Shown here piece after piece: positions 16,244 to 25,320 of a stretch of DNA of 63,379 nucleotides (its first letter is position 1; each line of letters begins with the position of its first letter). This DNA is from Deltaproteobacteria bacterium (lineage in GTDB: Bacteria > Myxococcota_A > Polyangia > JAAYKL01). The notes beneath the pieces were generated by a model. It did not search any database, was not told the origin of the DNA, and worked only from the letters and a program-made list of their open reading frames with translations. A program made the position numbers and the translations under genes. The stretch covers positions 1 to 63,379 of the forward strand of contig JAQTNF010000011.1 in the NCBI GenBank assembly GCA_028713995.1, in the 5' to 3' direction.

Positions 16244-16730
16244 TCCGCGTTGTTGGCATGAAGAATCGTACGGCGGAACACGCCGAGTCTATTTGCGAGT
16301 TCCATCACGGCAAGGTCCAGATTCGGCGGCTCATCATAGGGCGCCTCGAGCAAGGGGGCATGAAGCATCAACGTATTTCGAGGTTGCAGAACGATTCGTC
16401 TTCAACCACGGGTGAATCGTAGCCCGGCTCCTCCGAAATCTCAAGCCGTTTCCCCAGCGTTTCCCCAGCGACGTCACGCCCTTGCGCCGAGTTCACACGC
16501 TCGCGCCGTCTCGGGCGGGGGGCGTGTCCGGCGTCGTGCCCTGAATCTCGCCGCGCCGGGCGGCGGGCTAACAACAGTCGCCTCGTCGGCGCGTTCGCGG
16601 GGATGTTTCGGATCCTGACTCCGTTGTTGACAGGCAGCTCGCGGGACAGTTATGTCGGTCGTCTCTGAACACGGGATTCGACGGAGGATAGGGTCATGCA
16701 ATCGGGAAGCGCGACGAGGCGGGACTCTCC
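16244..16730. other. Divergent intergenic region, 487 bp
   Basis: This region separates the AT-rich minus-strand pair from the GT-C gene at 16731. I see no convincing gene. A consensus -35 TTGACA (16627-16632) is followed, at 17-18 bases, by TTATGT/TATGTC, a weak candidate promoter for the plus-strand gene. GC rises from left to right, so the boundary of the acquired segment probably lies here. Confidence 0.4.
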
Positions 16731-18389
16731 ATGAAGGGCAAGGTGCTCAAGGCGGCACGCGTCGCCATTGTGGCTGCGGTCGCGCTCGTCGTGACTGCGC
16801 AGATCGTGCAACTCGCGGCGGAGGGCTCGAGTCTCGTGGTTCGCAAGGGCATTCTGCTCGCCCGGGACAATGACGCTGCGGTTTTCGTCGAAAAGGCCCA
16901 AGAATCCGGGTGGTTCGTAGATATTATCGCGCCGTACGGGCCTTTGTACTACCGCGTCGCCGCGACCATCCAGAAGGCCGACGCCCTCGTTGCGGGAGCC
17001 TTGGGGACGAACGACAGTCGCGATGAGAGCTTCTGCCGGGTCATGGTCTTCATGTCCCTCGCCTCGATGATGGCCGTCCTTTTGATCATCACCGCTGGGG
17101 CGGCATGGGGAGCATGGCAGCGGTGCGCCGTGTTCGGTATTCTGTTGTTCCTCTTGTTGTCCCATTGGCTGTTTGCCTGGTTCTCTTTTCGTATCTATCC
17201 GGAGTTCTTCCTGGCGATACTGATCACGGCGGCGACGTTCTTCACGATGAGGATTCCGCTCGTCGGCACCCGTCTGCGCACGGGGGCGTTCTATGCCGCT
17301 TCGGTCCTCTGGGGGCTCGCCTGTCTCGCGAAATCAAACGCCGGGACCTTCGCAATCGGCTACATCGTCGTTCTGTCCATCCCGTTTCAGCGGGGCTGGC
17401 GCAGCTTCGGACTGCGGACACTGGAAACCTTCATCGCCGGCTGCACGATGCTCACGACTTTCTTCGCGATCGGCTATCCGCAAGCGCTGCGCGTCACCGA
17501 GCAGTACGAGGGGCTGAGCAAGTACATGGGAGCCCGGGTCCAGAGCTTCGACTGGATCTGGGCGTTCGACTGGGTGCTGCACTACCTCAGGCACTTCCTG
17601 CCGCTGTCCGTCGCGGTGTTTGTTTGCGCTCTCGTCTTCGGCAGGCGAGAGCGAGACTCTCGGCATGTGCGGATCCTCGGCGGATCTTGGCTTGTCATTG
17701 TCCTGCCTCTGATCCCACTCGCCGCGATCATCAAAACGCATCTCATCATCCCCACGAGACACTATGCGATTACCGTGGTGTGCTGCATGCTCTGCGCCCA
17801 GATTTTTATCCAGAGGAGGTGGGTGGATCTCCTTCGCGACTTCATGGGACGCCATGTTCGGGGATCGGGCCGCGCGCCATCGTGGCTGAATCGAGAAACG
17901 GTGTCATATGGCTGCGCGGCCGCCATTGCAGGGTTCGTCGCAGTCGCGGGTCCGATCCCGGGCGCCATAACCGAGTCGGTCGCAAAGCAGGCGGACTGCT
18001 TCGCGGAAGCCGAAGCCATGGCCAGCACGATTTCCACGCGGCGCTCGAACCCGAAACAGCTTCTGATCGCGACCCCATACTTCCCCATCCCCGACGATCA
18101 GCCGTACCGTCTGGTCTGGAGCCTGCAAGAGAAGTGGCTCGCGGGAAACGGTGCGAAGTTCCTGGGCATCAACGAAGAGTACGCCAACCGGTACCGCGGA
18201 GAGGTTTCGGACTACAACAGGCTCAAGAAACCCTGGCAACAGATGCAAAAGTTTTTCCGCAAATTCTCTGATCGCGCATCGGCGAAGGACCCAAGAGGCC
18301 GTACCTGGAAGAAGGTATTCACGACCAAGTGCAACCTCACGCTGTGGGAGCGGCAGGATGGTCCGCGTCGGAAGGTGCGTGGGCGCTGA
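16731..18389 (+). CDS. GT-C-like polytopic membrane protein
   Basis: 552 residues, around ten membrane segments (residues 10-420) and a soluble C-terminal domain of about 130 residues rich in Lys/Arg (GNGAKFLGINEEYANRYRGE, KVFTTKCNLTLWERQ). The loop after the first span contains ARDNDAAVFVEKA, again an acidic pair in the GT-C catalytic place. It converges with wecE with only three bases between stop codons. It is probably an envelope glycan glycosyltransferase using a lipid-linked donor; the substrate is unknown. Confidence 0.55.
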   Translation: MKGKVLKAARVAIVAAVALVVTAQIVQLAAEGSSLVVRKGILLARDNDAAVFVEKAQESGWFVDIIAPYGPLYYRVAATIQKADALVAGALGTNDSRDESFCRVMVFMSLASMMAVLLIITAGAAWGAWQRCAVFGILLFLLLSHWLFAWFSFRIYPEFFLAILITAATFFTMRIPLVGTRLRTGAFYAASVLWGLACLAKSNAGTFAIGYIVVLSIPFQRGWRSFGLRTLETFIAGCTMLTTFFAIGYPQALRVTEQYEGLSKYMGARVQSFDWIWAFDWVLHYLRHFLPLSVAVFVCALVFGRRERDSRHVRILGGSWLVIVLPLIPLAAIIKTHLIIPTRHYAITVVCCMLCAQIFIQRRWVDLLRDFMGRHVRGSGRAPSWLNRETVSYGCAAAIAGFVAVAGPIPGAITESVAKQADCFAEAEAMASTISTRRSNPKQLLIATPYFPIPDDQPYRLVWSLQEKWLAGNGAKFLGINEEYANRYRGEVSDYNRLKKPWQQMQKFFRKFSDRASAKDPRGRTWKKVFTTKCNLTLWERQDGPRRKVRGR

Positions 18390-18392
18390 AGC

Positions 18393-19541
18393 TCAAGGCC
18401 GCGTCCGCCCTTCGCCGAGCACGCTGAGCAGAGTGTCCACGACCTCCTCGGCCTCTTCGTCCGTCATCTGATAGAAGAGCGGCAGCCGGACGAGGCGGGC
18501 GGCGATGCTCTCTGTCACGGGCAGGTCGCCCGGTCCAAAGCCGAAGCGCGCTCCCATGGGCGAGAGGTGGAGCGGCACATAGTGGAATACGCACATGATG
18601 CCCGCCGCCCGCATCCCGGCGATCACGCGGTTGCGCTCCTCCTCGCTCTCGAGGAGGACGTAGAAGAGATGGCCGTTGGGCGACGCCTGCGCCGGAATGC
18701 GCGGCGTGCGGATTCGAAGCTCCTGCTCCAGGGGCGAAAGGCGCCCGAGGTAGTAGTCGAAGATGGCGCGCCTGCGCCGGTTCACGGCATCCAGGCTCTC
18801 GAGCTGGGCGCACAGGTACGCGGCCAGGATGTCCGACGGCAGGTACGACGAGCCGATATCGGTCCAGGTGTACTTGTCGACGAGCCCTTGCAGGAACCTG
18901 GTGCGGTTGGTCCCCTTCTCGCGGATGATCGTGGCGCGATCGACGAGATCGGCGCGGTTGATGATCAGCGCGCCCCCCTCGCCGCAGACGATGTTCTTGC
19001 TCTCGTGGAAGGAGAGCGCGCCCAGGTCGCCGATCCCGCCGAGCGGCCTGCCGCCCCACGTGGCGCCGAGGCCCTGGGCCGCGTCCTCCACGAGCTTAAG
19101 ACCGTGCCCGTCCGCGATCTTCCTCATCGCCTCCATCTGCGCCCCCACGCCGCCGTAATGGACGACGAAGATCGCCTTCGTGCGCTCCGTGACCCGCGCC
19201 TCGCACAGCGACTCGTCGATGTTGAGCGTGTCCTCTCTCACGTCGACGAAGACCGGTCGCGCGCCGCGCAAGGCGACGGCGTTCGCGGTGGAGACGAACG
19301 TGAACGATGGCAGGAGCACCTCGTCCCCGGGACCGATGTCGAGCAGCAAGGAGCACATCTCGAGGGCGTGGGTGCACGACGTCGTGAGGAGCACCTTCGA
19401 GCCGGCGTAGATCCGCTCGAGGATCTCCTTGCAGCGTTTGGTGAACGCGCCGTCGCCGGCGATCACGGAGGATGCGAGGCACTCCTCGATGTACTCGAGC
19501 TCGCGCCCCGTGCGGCATGGCCTGGAGAATGGAATGCGCAT
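18393..19541 (-). CDS. wecE: dTDP-4-amino-4,6-dideoxygalactose transaminase WecE/RffA
   Basis: 382 residues, DegT/DnrJ/EryC1 family of PLP aminotransferases, with full length close to E. coli WecE (376). It starts IPFSRPCRTGRELEYI, carries TTSCTHALEM for phosphate binding and the PLP lysine in SFHESKNIVCGEGGAL (about residue 180). WecE transfers the amino group of glutamate to dTDP-4-keto-6-deoxyglucose, making dTDP-4-amino-4,6-dideoxygalactose (Fuc4N precursor). It is last of rmlB-rmlA-wecE, 31 bases after rmlA. No RffC acetyltransferase is near, so the amino group may stay free or be modified elsewhere. Confidence 0.9.
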   Translation of the reverse strand: MRIPFSRPCRTGRELEYIEECLASSVIAGDGAFTKRCKEILERIYAGSKVLLTTSCTHALEMCSLLLDIGPGDEVLLPSFTFVSTANAVALRGARPVFVDVREDTLNIDESLCEARVTERTKAIFVVHYGGVGAQMEAMRKIADGHGLKLVEDAAQGLGATWGGRPLGGIGDLGALSFHESKNIVCGEGGALIINRADLVDRATIIREKGTNRTRFLQGLVDKYTWTDIGSSYLPSDILAAYLCAQLESLDAVNRRRRAIFDYYLGRLSPLEQELRIRTPRIPAQASPNGHLFYVLLESEEERNRVIAGMRAAGIMCVFHYVPLHLSPMGARFGFGPGDLPVTESIAARLVRLPLFYQMTDEEAEEVVDTLLSVLGEGRTRP

Positions 19542-19572
19542 TGTCCGCTCCCGATGAACGATCCGCCGGACG

Positions 19573-20295
19573 CTACCTCTCCCTATCCTCGCCTATGAGC
19601 ATCCGGTTGGCGTCCTGCCACGATTCGAACGTGCCGGCGTCGGTCCAAGGCCCCTCGAGCACGCCGTAGGTCAGCGTCCCGCGCTCCACGTAGGCGTTGT
19701 TGACGGCCGTGATCTCGTACTCCCCGCGGGCGGAAGGCTTCATGCCGCGGATGATGTCGAACACCTCCCCATCGTACATGTAGTAGCCGATGACCGCGTA
19801 GTCGCTCTTCGGTTTCTCGGGCTTCTCCTCGATCTGGATGATCCTCTTCTCATCGATGGCCGCGATGCCGTAGCGCTCCGGATCGGCCACCTTCTTGAGC
19901 AGGATGCGCGCCCCGCGTTCCTGCTTCTCGAACGCCCTGACGTGCTCCCCGAGGTCGGCGGTCGTGATGTTGTCGCCGAGGATGACGAGGACCCGTTCCT
20001 TGCCCGCGAACTGCTCCCCCAAGGCCAGCGCGTGGGCGATGCCCTTGGCCTCCTCCTGCACGCGGTACGTAAACTCGCAGCCGAACTCCTTGCCGCTGCC
20101 GAGGAGGTTCACGATCTCGCCCATGTGCTCGGTGCTGGTCACGACCAGGATCTCGGTGATGCCCGCACGGGTCATGCGCGTGATCGGGTTGTAGATCATG
20201 GGCTCCCTGCCCACCGGCAGGAGGTGCTTGTTCGTCACCTTCGTGAGCGGATGGAGTCGCGTCCCTTTGCCGCCGGCCAGAATGATCCCTTTCAT
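19573..20295 (-). CDS. rmlA: Glucose-1-phosphate thymidylyltransferase (short RmlA type)
   Basis: 240 residues. The N-terminal GGKGTRLHPLT is the nucleotidyltransferase signature, with LGDNITTADL (metal-binding Asp), VADPERYGI and EKPEKPKSDYAVIGYYMYD. It is shorter than the roughly 290-residue E. coli RmlA because it lacks the extra C-terminal helices, as in the short archaeal/actinobacterial-like type. It makes dTDP-glucose for the following RmlB and WecE steps. A strong AGGAGGGG ribosome site lies ahead of ATG 20295. Ten bases separate it from rmlB. Confidence 0.9.
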   Translation of the reverse strand: MKGIILAGGKGTRLHPLTKVTNKHLLPVGREPMIYNPITRMTRAGITEILVVTSTEHMGEIVNLLGSGKEFGCEFTYRVQEEAKGIAHALALGEQFAGKERVLVILGDNITTADLGEHVRAFEKQERGARILLKKVADPERYGIAAIDEKRIIQIEEKPEKPKSDYAVIGYYMYDGEVFDIIRGMKPSARGEYEITAVNNAYVERGTLTYGVLEGPWTDAGTFESWQDANRMLIGEDRER

Positions 20296-20305
20296 CTTTC
20301 CCCTC

Positions 20306-21322
20306 CTAGCGGTTGTTGTACCATTGGTCGTAAAAAGTCAGGTATTCGCCGGTCAGGATCGGCTGCCACCAATTCCGATGCTCCTTGTACCACTCTACGG
20401 TGGCGCGCAATCCGTCATCGAACGTCACCGCGGGCGACCAGCCCATCTCGTCCCTGACCTTGGTGATGTCCATGGCATAGCGCCAATCGTGGCCCGGGCG
20501 ATCCTTGACGAACCGTATCAGGTCGCGGCCGCCTGTCACCGCGTCGGCGATGCGCTCGACGATCTGGATATTGGCCATCTCGGACTCGCCGCCGAAATTG
20601 TAGACCTCTCCGCTTCGTCCCCGCTCAATCGCCATCAGGATGCCCCGGCAGTGGTCCTCCGCGTGGATCCAGTCGCGTACGTTCCGGCCTGCCCCGTACA
20701 CGGGCAGTTCCTTGCCCTGCATGGCGTTGATGGTCATGAGCGGGATGAGCTTCTCGGGGAACTGGTATGGCCCGTAGTTGTTGGAGCAGCGCGTGATCAC
20801 CGTGTCGACGCCGAACGTCCGGTGGTGGGCCTGCACGAGGAGATCGGCGCTCGCCTTGCTCGCCGAATACGGGCTGCTCGGGTCGAGCGGCGTAAGCTCG
20901 GTGAACTTGCCCTCGTCGCCGAGCGAGCCGTACACCTCGTCGGTCGATATCTGAACGAAGCGGCCGCGGCCCGCGAGCCGGACCCGCTCCAGAAGGTTGA
21001 ACGCGCCGAGGATGTTGGTCTCGATGAAGGCGCGCGGCCCGAGGATGCTGCGGTCCACGTGTGACTCGGCCGCGAAGTTGACGACGCACTCCGGAGGCTC
21101 TGGGAAACCGCCGAACAGCCGCTCGACGAAACCGTTGTCGCTGATATTCCCCTTGGCGAATGCGTGCGCGAGGTCGAGGCCGGTGTCGGCCAGGTTGGCC
21201 AGGTTTCCCGCGTACGTGAGCGCGTCGACAACCGTCACCCTCCATGCGGGGCGCTTTGCGACGACCATCTTGACGAAATTCGAGCCGATGAACCCGCAAC
21301 CGCCTGCGATGATGATGTGCAC
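20306..21322 (-). CDS. rmlB: dTDP-glucose 4,6-dehydratase
   Basis: 338 residues from GTG 21322. I prefer this to a start 39 bases upstream because GGAGAA sits 7 bases before it and the Rossmann motif GGCGFIGSN follows at once. The short-chain dehydrogenase active site is complete: STDEVYG (catalytic Asp/Glu) and YSASKAS (Tyr-x-x-x-Lys), plus the FAAESHVDRSI substrate motif. It converts dTDP-glucose to dTDP-4-keto-6-deoxyglucose, the WecE substrate. It is first of the three-gene nucleotide-sugar operon. Confidence 0.92.
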   Translation of the reverse strand: MHIIIAGGCGFIGSNFVKMVVAKRPAWRVTVVDALTYAGNLANLADTGLDLAHAFAKGNISDNGFVERLFGGFPEPPECVVNFAAESHVDRSILGPRAFIETNILGAFNLLERVRLAGRGRFVQISTDEVYGSLGDEGKFTELTPLDPSSPYSASKASADLLVQAHHRTFGVDTVITRCSNNYGPYQFPEKLIPLMTINAMQGKELPVYGAGRNVRDWIHAEDHCRGILMAIERGRSGEVYNFGGESEMANIQIVERIADAVTGGRDLIRFVKDRPGHDWRYAMDITKVRDEMGWSPAVTFDDGLRATVEWYKEHRNWWQPILTGEYLTFYDQWYNNR

Positions 21323-21459
21323 TTGGTCTTCTCCGCGCGATGCCGACGCCGTTTCAGGCACGGATATTGATAAACAATTTCGTACCGAAAGGCAAAGGTG
21401 GACGGGCCGCGCACCTCTGTGTTGCCGAGCTGTGCATGCTCATTCGGGGGAGCAACCTC

Positions 21460-22032
21460 TCAGACCTCCGAGTACCGGAAGCACCCGACCAGGTGGTCGT
21501 TGACCATGCCCACGGCCTGCATGTGGGCGTACATGATGGTCGAGCCCACGAACCTGAACCCGCGCTGCTTGAGATCCTTGCTGAACAGGTCCGATTCCTT
21601 CGACGTCGCGGGCAGCTGTGCGAGCGTCTTCCACCGGTTGCGGATCGCCCTGCCGTCCACGAACCGCCAGCTGTACGCGTCGAACGAACCGAACTCCTCG
21701 CGCACCCTCAGGAACGCCCGCGCGTTGCTCACCGCGGCCTCGATCTTGAGCCGGTTCCTGATGATGCCGGCATCCTGCATGAGCCGCTCGACGCTGGCCC
21801 CGGTGAACGCCGCGACCTTCCCGGCGTCGAAGCCCGCGAAGGCCCGCCTGTACCCCTGCCGACGCTTGAGGATGGTGAGCCAGCTGAGCCCGGCCTGCGC
21901 GCCTTCCAGTATCAGGAACTCGAACAGCTTGCGGTCGTCATGGACCGGGACTCCCCATTCGTCATCGTGGTAGGCCGTATACACGGGATCCTTCACGCAC
22001 CAGGGGCAACGCTCGATCGTTTCCGTCTTCAT
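21460..22032 (-). CDS. tag: DNA-3-methyladenine glycosylase I
   Basis: 190 residues, matching E. coli Tag in length. The zinc ligands are visible: N-terminal Cys (RCPWC), His in YHDDEWGVP, and His/Cys in VNDHLVGC near the C-terminus. The helix-hairpin-helix core and catalytic pocket EGAQAGLSWLTILKRR and the QDAGIIRNRLKIEA segment are conserved. It removes 3-methyladenine from alkylated DNA. It stands alone between the sugar operon and the NlpC/P60 gene on the same strand. Confidence 0.93.
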   Translation of the reverse strand: MKTETIERCPWCVKDPVYTAYHDDEWGVPVHDDRKLFEFLILEGAQAGLSWLTILKRRQGYRRAFAGFDAGKVAAFTGASVERLMQDAGIIRNRLKIEAAVSNARAFLRVREEFGSFDAYSWRFVDGRAIRNRWKTLAQLPATSKESDLFSKDLKQRGFRFVGSTIMYAHMQAVGMVNDHLVGCFRYSEV

Positions 22033-22100
22033 CGTTCCGTGTGGGCAAGGCGGCAGGCTGTCATCCCCTGAGCCCGATGGGGTCCAACCCGCGCGCGCTG

Positions 22101-24113
22101 CTATTTGAAGGTCACGTTCAATGAGTACTGGCCCGGGTACTCCGTCCCGCTGGGGCCGCTGTACGAATCGGCCACCAGATAGTACGTCCCCTTCGCGACA
22201 GTCGTCGAGAACGTCTTATCGGCCCGTTTGACGCACGCGGTGGAGCTCAGCGAGGACAGAAGGTGGATATCGACATCCACGCCGGATGCATAGGTCAAGG
22301 TCGCCGTGAGCGTGCCGCTCGCGCTCACCGTGAACATGTAAACGTACTCCGGCCCCTTCTCCCCGGTGCTCGTGGCGCACGAATAGCTGTCGAACTTGTC
22401 CCTGTTCGAGGTTTTTGTGCTCCTCGAGTCCGTATAGGGGAATGAGGGGATATAGATGACGTCCGCAGCGAACGTCACGTTCAAGGTGTACTGGCCCGGG
22501 TAGTCCGTCCCGCTGGGACCGGTGTATGAATCGGCCACCAGATAGTACGTCCCCTTCGCGATGTTCGTCGTGATGCTCGTGTCATTGCGCGCAAGGCACG
22601 CACTGGCGCTCGCCGCGGACAGCAGATGAATATCGATATCCACGCCGCTTGCGTAGGTCAACGATGCCGAGAGCGTACCGCTCGTGGCCACGGTGAACTT
22701 GTAGACGTACTCCGGTCCCTTCTCGTTGATGCCCGTTGCGCACGAGTAGGTGTCGAACTGATCGCGGGTCGAGCTCTTGGTGTTTTTCGTGTCCGTGTAA
22801 GGGAACGAGCTGATCGTGATGACGTCCTCACTCGGCACGACGGTCTTCTTCATCCCGATGTTGCACCAGGTCGTGGTGCCGGAAACGACCGTGCACGATT
22901 TCGTGGTCTGGTCATATCCCGTGGCCGAGGCTTTCATCGCGTAGGCGGCGGGGGGAAGAGTGAACGACCAGAGAGCCTCGGTGCCCGCAGCGGTGGCGGT
23001 CGCGCCGGTCTCCACGACGTTGACGGTCGCCCCTGTGATCCTCTTGGTCATGTCGGTGGTCCCGACGTCCTCGTAGACCACGCCGGTGGCGACGCCCGTC
23101 GCAGGCGTGGTGTCGCTGTCCGGGGCGTCCGGAACGAAATCGGCGTTCAACGTGAACGGTCCGGCATATTCCACGCCCGAGGAGTCAACCCAGGTGTCCG
23201 CCGCGAGGTAGTACGTGCCCGCCTCGATGTGCACGGATATCTTCTGGTCGTTGCGGGCCACGCAGCTGCCGGCGCCGGCCTTGCTCAACAGATGGATGTC
23301 GATGTCCACGCCCGGACCGGAGGTCACCGAAGCGGTCAGTTGCCCGGCCTGGGCCGCGTTGAAGACGTAAACGTATTCCGGTCCCTTTTCGCTGATCGTA
23401 GAGGCGCAGGAATAGGTGTCGAAACTGTCGCACCCCGACTTCGTCGTATCCTGCGTGTCGCTGAACGGGAATTTGGTTATCGCTTTCGGCCCGGGGCAGG
23501 TCTTGGGCTGCGAGTCGACGATCTTGTTGTAGCGCCGCGCAATGTAGTTGTTGACGAAGGTCCATCCCCCGGTGGTGTTCAACCGGACCTTGCTGGCGCT
23601 GCCGGAAGCCTCATAAAAGACCGGGGCGCCCGATGTGTTGAGATACGAGAACAGCACGACATGGCTGCCGGCCTTGTTGAAGATGTCTCCCTTTTTCACC
23701 GTGCTCTTGTTGATGGCGGTCGAGATCGACGGCAGGCCGGTCGTCCCGTAATGGCTCTCCCCCCAGCACATCGAGACGAATCCCGAGCAATCGACCCCGG
23801 CGGTGCAGGCGAGGACGCCGTTCTTCGAGTGGGATCCGGCTCCGTATCCCTGGGCGATCTGGCTGTCGAACACGTTCAACGTCATGTAGCCGCCCCAATC
23901 GTAGGGGACCCCCGTATGCGTTCCGGGCGAGTAGTCGCTTTTGTACGACGAGGAGCAGCTGGCATAGACGTTGGCGGAAGTGCTCGTCCACTTGTGGTTG
24001 GCGTAGCTCGCCGCCGTGGCGATCACCGTGTCTCGATCGATGCCCGCCGCCGTGGCGACGAAGGAGGCGCAAAATGCCGAGAGGAAAACGGCGATGATTA
24101 CTTGGCGGCCCAT
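22101..24113 (-). CDS. Secreted NlpC/P60-type protein with three PPC repeats
   Basis: 670 residues with signal peptide (VFLSAFCASFVATAAG). Residues 25-195 form an NlpC/P60-like papain fold: PYDWGGY, catalytic Cys in DCSGFVSMCW near residue 106, and His in GSHVVLF near 150. Three pre-peptidase C-terminal (PPC) beta-sandwiches follow at about 215-320, 430-550 and 550-670, each with SCA, EKGPEYVY and VDIDIHLL motifs. A carboxypeptidase-regulatory-like beta domain (TGVVYEDVG ... MKKTVV) sits between the first and second. It probably cleaves peptidoglycan stems or gamma-D-Glu bonds outside the inner membrane. The 3' neighbour upstream, a lipoprotein, overlaps by 16 bases. Confidence 0.7.
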   Translation of the reverse strand: MGRQVIIAVFLSAFCASFVATAAGIDRDTVIATAASYANHKWTSTSANVYASCSSSYKSDYSPGTHTGVPYDWGGYMTLNVFDSQIAQGYGAGSHSKNGVLACTAGVDCSGFVSMCWGESHYGTTGLPSISTAINKSTVKKGDIFNKAGSHVVLFSYLNTSGAPVFYEASGSASKVRLNTTGGWTFVNNYIARRYNKIVDSQPKTCPGPKAITKFPFSDTQDTTKSGCDSFDTYSCASTISEKGPEYVYVFNAAQAGQLTASVTSGPGVDIDIHLLSKAGAGSCVARNDQKISVHIEAGTYYLAADTWVDSSGVEYAGPFTLNADFVPDAPDSDTTPATGVATGVVYEDVGTTDMTKRITGATVNVVETGATATAAGTEALWSFTLPPAAYAMKASATGYDQTTKSCTVVSGTTTWCNIGMKKTVVPSEDVITISSFPYTDTKNTKSSTRDQFDTYSCATGINEKGPEYVYKFTVATSGTLSASLTYASGVDIDIHLLSAASASACLARNDTSITTNIAKGTYYLVADSYTGPSGTDYPGQYTLNVTFAADVIYIPSFPYTDSRSTKTSNRDKFDSYSCATSTGEKGPEYVYMFTVSASGTLTATLTYASGVDVDIHLLSSLSSTACVKRADKTFSTTVAKGTYYLVADSYSGPSGTEYPGQYSLNVTFK
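22111..22823. repeat. Tandem DNA duplication of PPC domain coding sequence (363-bp offset)
   Basis: Two copies, about 22111-22460 and 22474-22823, are offset by 363 bases (121 codons). Long stretches are almost identical at the DNA level, for example across 22125-22199 versus 22488-22562. This is a recent internal duplication of the second and third PPC repeats; the first repeat is clearly more diverged. Confidence 0.8.
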
Positions 24114-25216
24114 TTTTTCACCTCGATTCTATCCTGGTACACCAACATCGCGTAAACCGACCCGTCCGCGCCGATTCGAATATCCCTGAACGGAAGCGCA
24201 TACACGTCGCTCGGGATCTCAATCGGCTTGGTCCAATCTTCCGGTTTGCTCCCGACGCGCATGACGTATCTCTTGACCTTCACCTGTTCCACCGTCGCGC
24301 TGTCGTCCGTTTCGACCCTCAGATACGGCCGGCCCTGGCTGTCGGAATCGATGTACGTGACGGATAGAATCGGTCTATCCATTGTAATCTCGTACTTCTT
24401 CTCCGCATTTCCCTGATATCCCGACGCCTGCAATTGCTTGCTGGCGTAAAGCACTCCCGAGGTCGGAGCCAGATTCGTACGGAAGAACATCTGGTTGCGC
24501 ATCGAAAGCAACGCGAGATAGGGAGCCGCGACCCCCGAGCTGCTGACTTTGTAGGTCATCTGTCCGGAGTCACGGGCGAACAGCTGGGAATCATTGTTGT
24601 AGAACACCCCGCTGAAATCCTGAACGGACGACAGGCTGCGGACCGGCGTTGCCTGCGATATCTGGTTCGCACCCTTGGGCAGAACGAACACGAGATCGGT
24701 CGCTGCCTGGTAGACCGCCATCTCTCCCGACGGCGCCAGCGAAAAATCAAGGAACGGAGCCCGGTCTTTTACGAGATTGATCTTGCCGATTGGCGTTCCG
24801 CCCGCCTGGAACGACTTGATCGTGGAGCTCACCGAATCCAGGATGTAGACATTCCCCGAAGAATCGACATCGAAGCTGGCCGGCCCCTGGGGCAATTCGT
24901 CCTCGGCCCCCGGCGACACCGCGATCTGGCCGTCGCTGCCGCCCACGGCCAGTTTCAAATCCGAGATCGGAGCATATTCCGAAAGCCCTGTGTTCGGCAC
25001 GGTCACCGTCTCCGGCTCAAGAGAAGCGGGCTCGGTGTCCGGCTCATCGGTCGATTTCCCGGTGTCGGTGCCGTCGGTTGCTTCCGTGCCCTGGTCGCTG
25101 TTTTTGCCGTCGTCCGTGGACTTCGTCGGCTCGGGACTTCCCTTGTCCCAGAGGCACCCCCCCAATCCCGAAACCAGAAACAACATCAAAATCGGAAAAA
25201 CTGTTTTCGGACTCAT
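24098..25216 (-). CDS. Lipoprotein with predicted beta-propeller, NlpC operon partner
   Basis: 372 residues. AAAGGAGG lies ahead of ATG 25216. Signal peptide, lipobox GLGGC, an Asp/Thr/Ser/Glu linker (about 25-70), then repeated strand pairs such as FDVDSSGNVYILDS, FSLAPSGEMAVYQ and IRIGADGSVYAMLV. These are like NHL/YVTN blades but poorly conserved. It is probably a lipid-anchored periplasmic or surface binding protein. Its stop overlaps the start of the NlpC/P60 gene by 16 bases, so the two are translated together. GC in this pair is about 58-60%, lower than the neighbourhood. Confidence 0.6.
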   Translation of the reverse strand: MSPKTVFPILMLFLVSGLGGCLWDKGSPEPTKSTDDGKNSDQGTEATDGTDTGKSTDEPDTEPASLEPETVTVPNTGLSEYAPISDLKLAVGGSDGQIAVSPGAEDELPQGPASFDVDSSGNVYILDSVSSTIKSFQAGGTPIGKINLVKDRAPFLDFSLAPSGEMAVYQAATDLVFVLPKGANQISQATPVRSLSSVQDFSGVFYNNDSQLFARDSGQMTYKVSSSGVAAPYLALLSMRNQMFFRTNLAPTSGVLYASKQLQASGYQGNAEKKYEITMDRPILSVTYIDSDSQGRPYLRVETDDSATVEQVKVKRYVMRVGSKPEDWTKPIEIPSDVYALPFRDIRIGADGSVYAMLVYQDRIEVKKWAAK

Positions 25217-25320
25217 CGGGTCTTTCCTCCTTTGTGGTTACCGTGCTGTCGCCTGACCACCCTGACTTCAAGACTATCTCATTTCTCCATGTTCGCCGCC
25301 ATCGAAAACGAAACCGCGGC

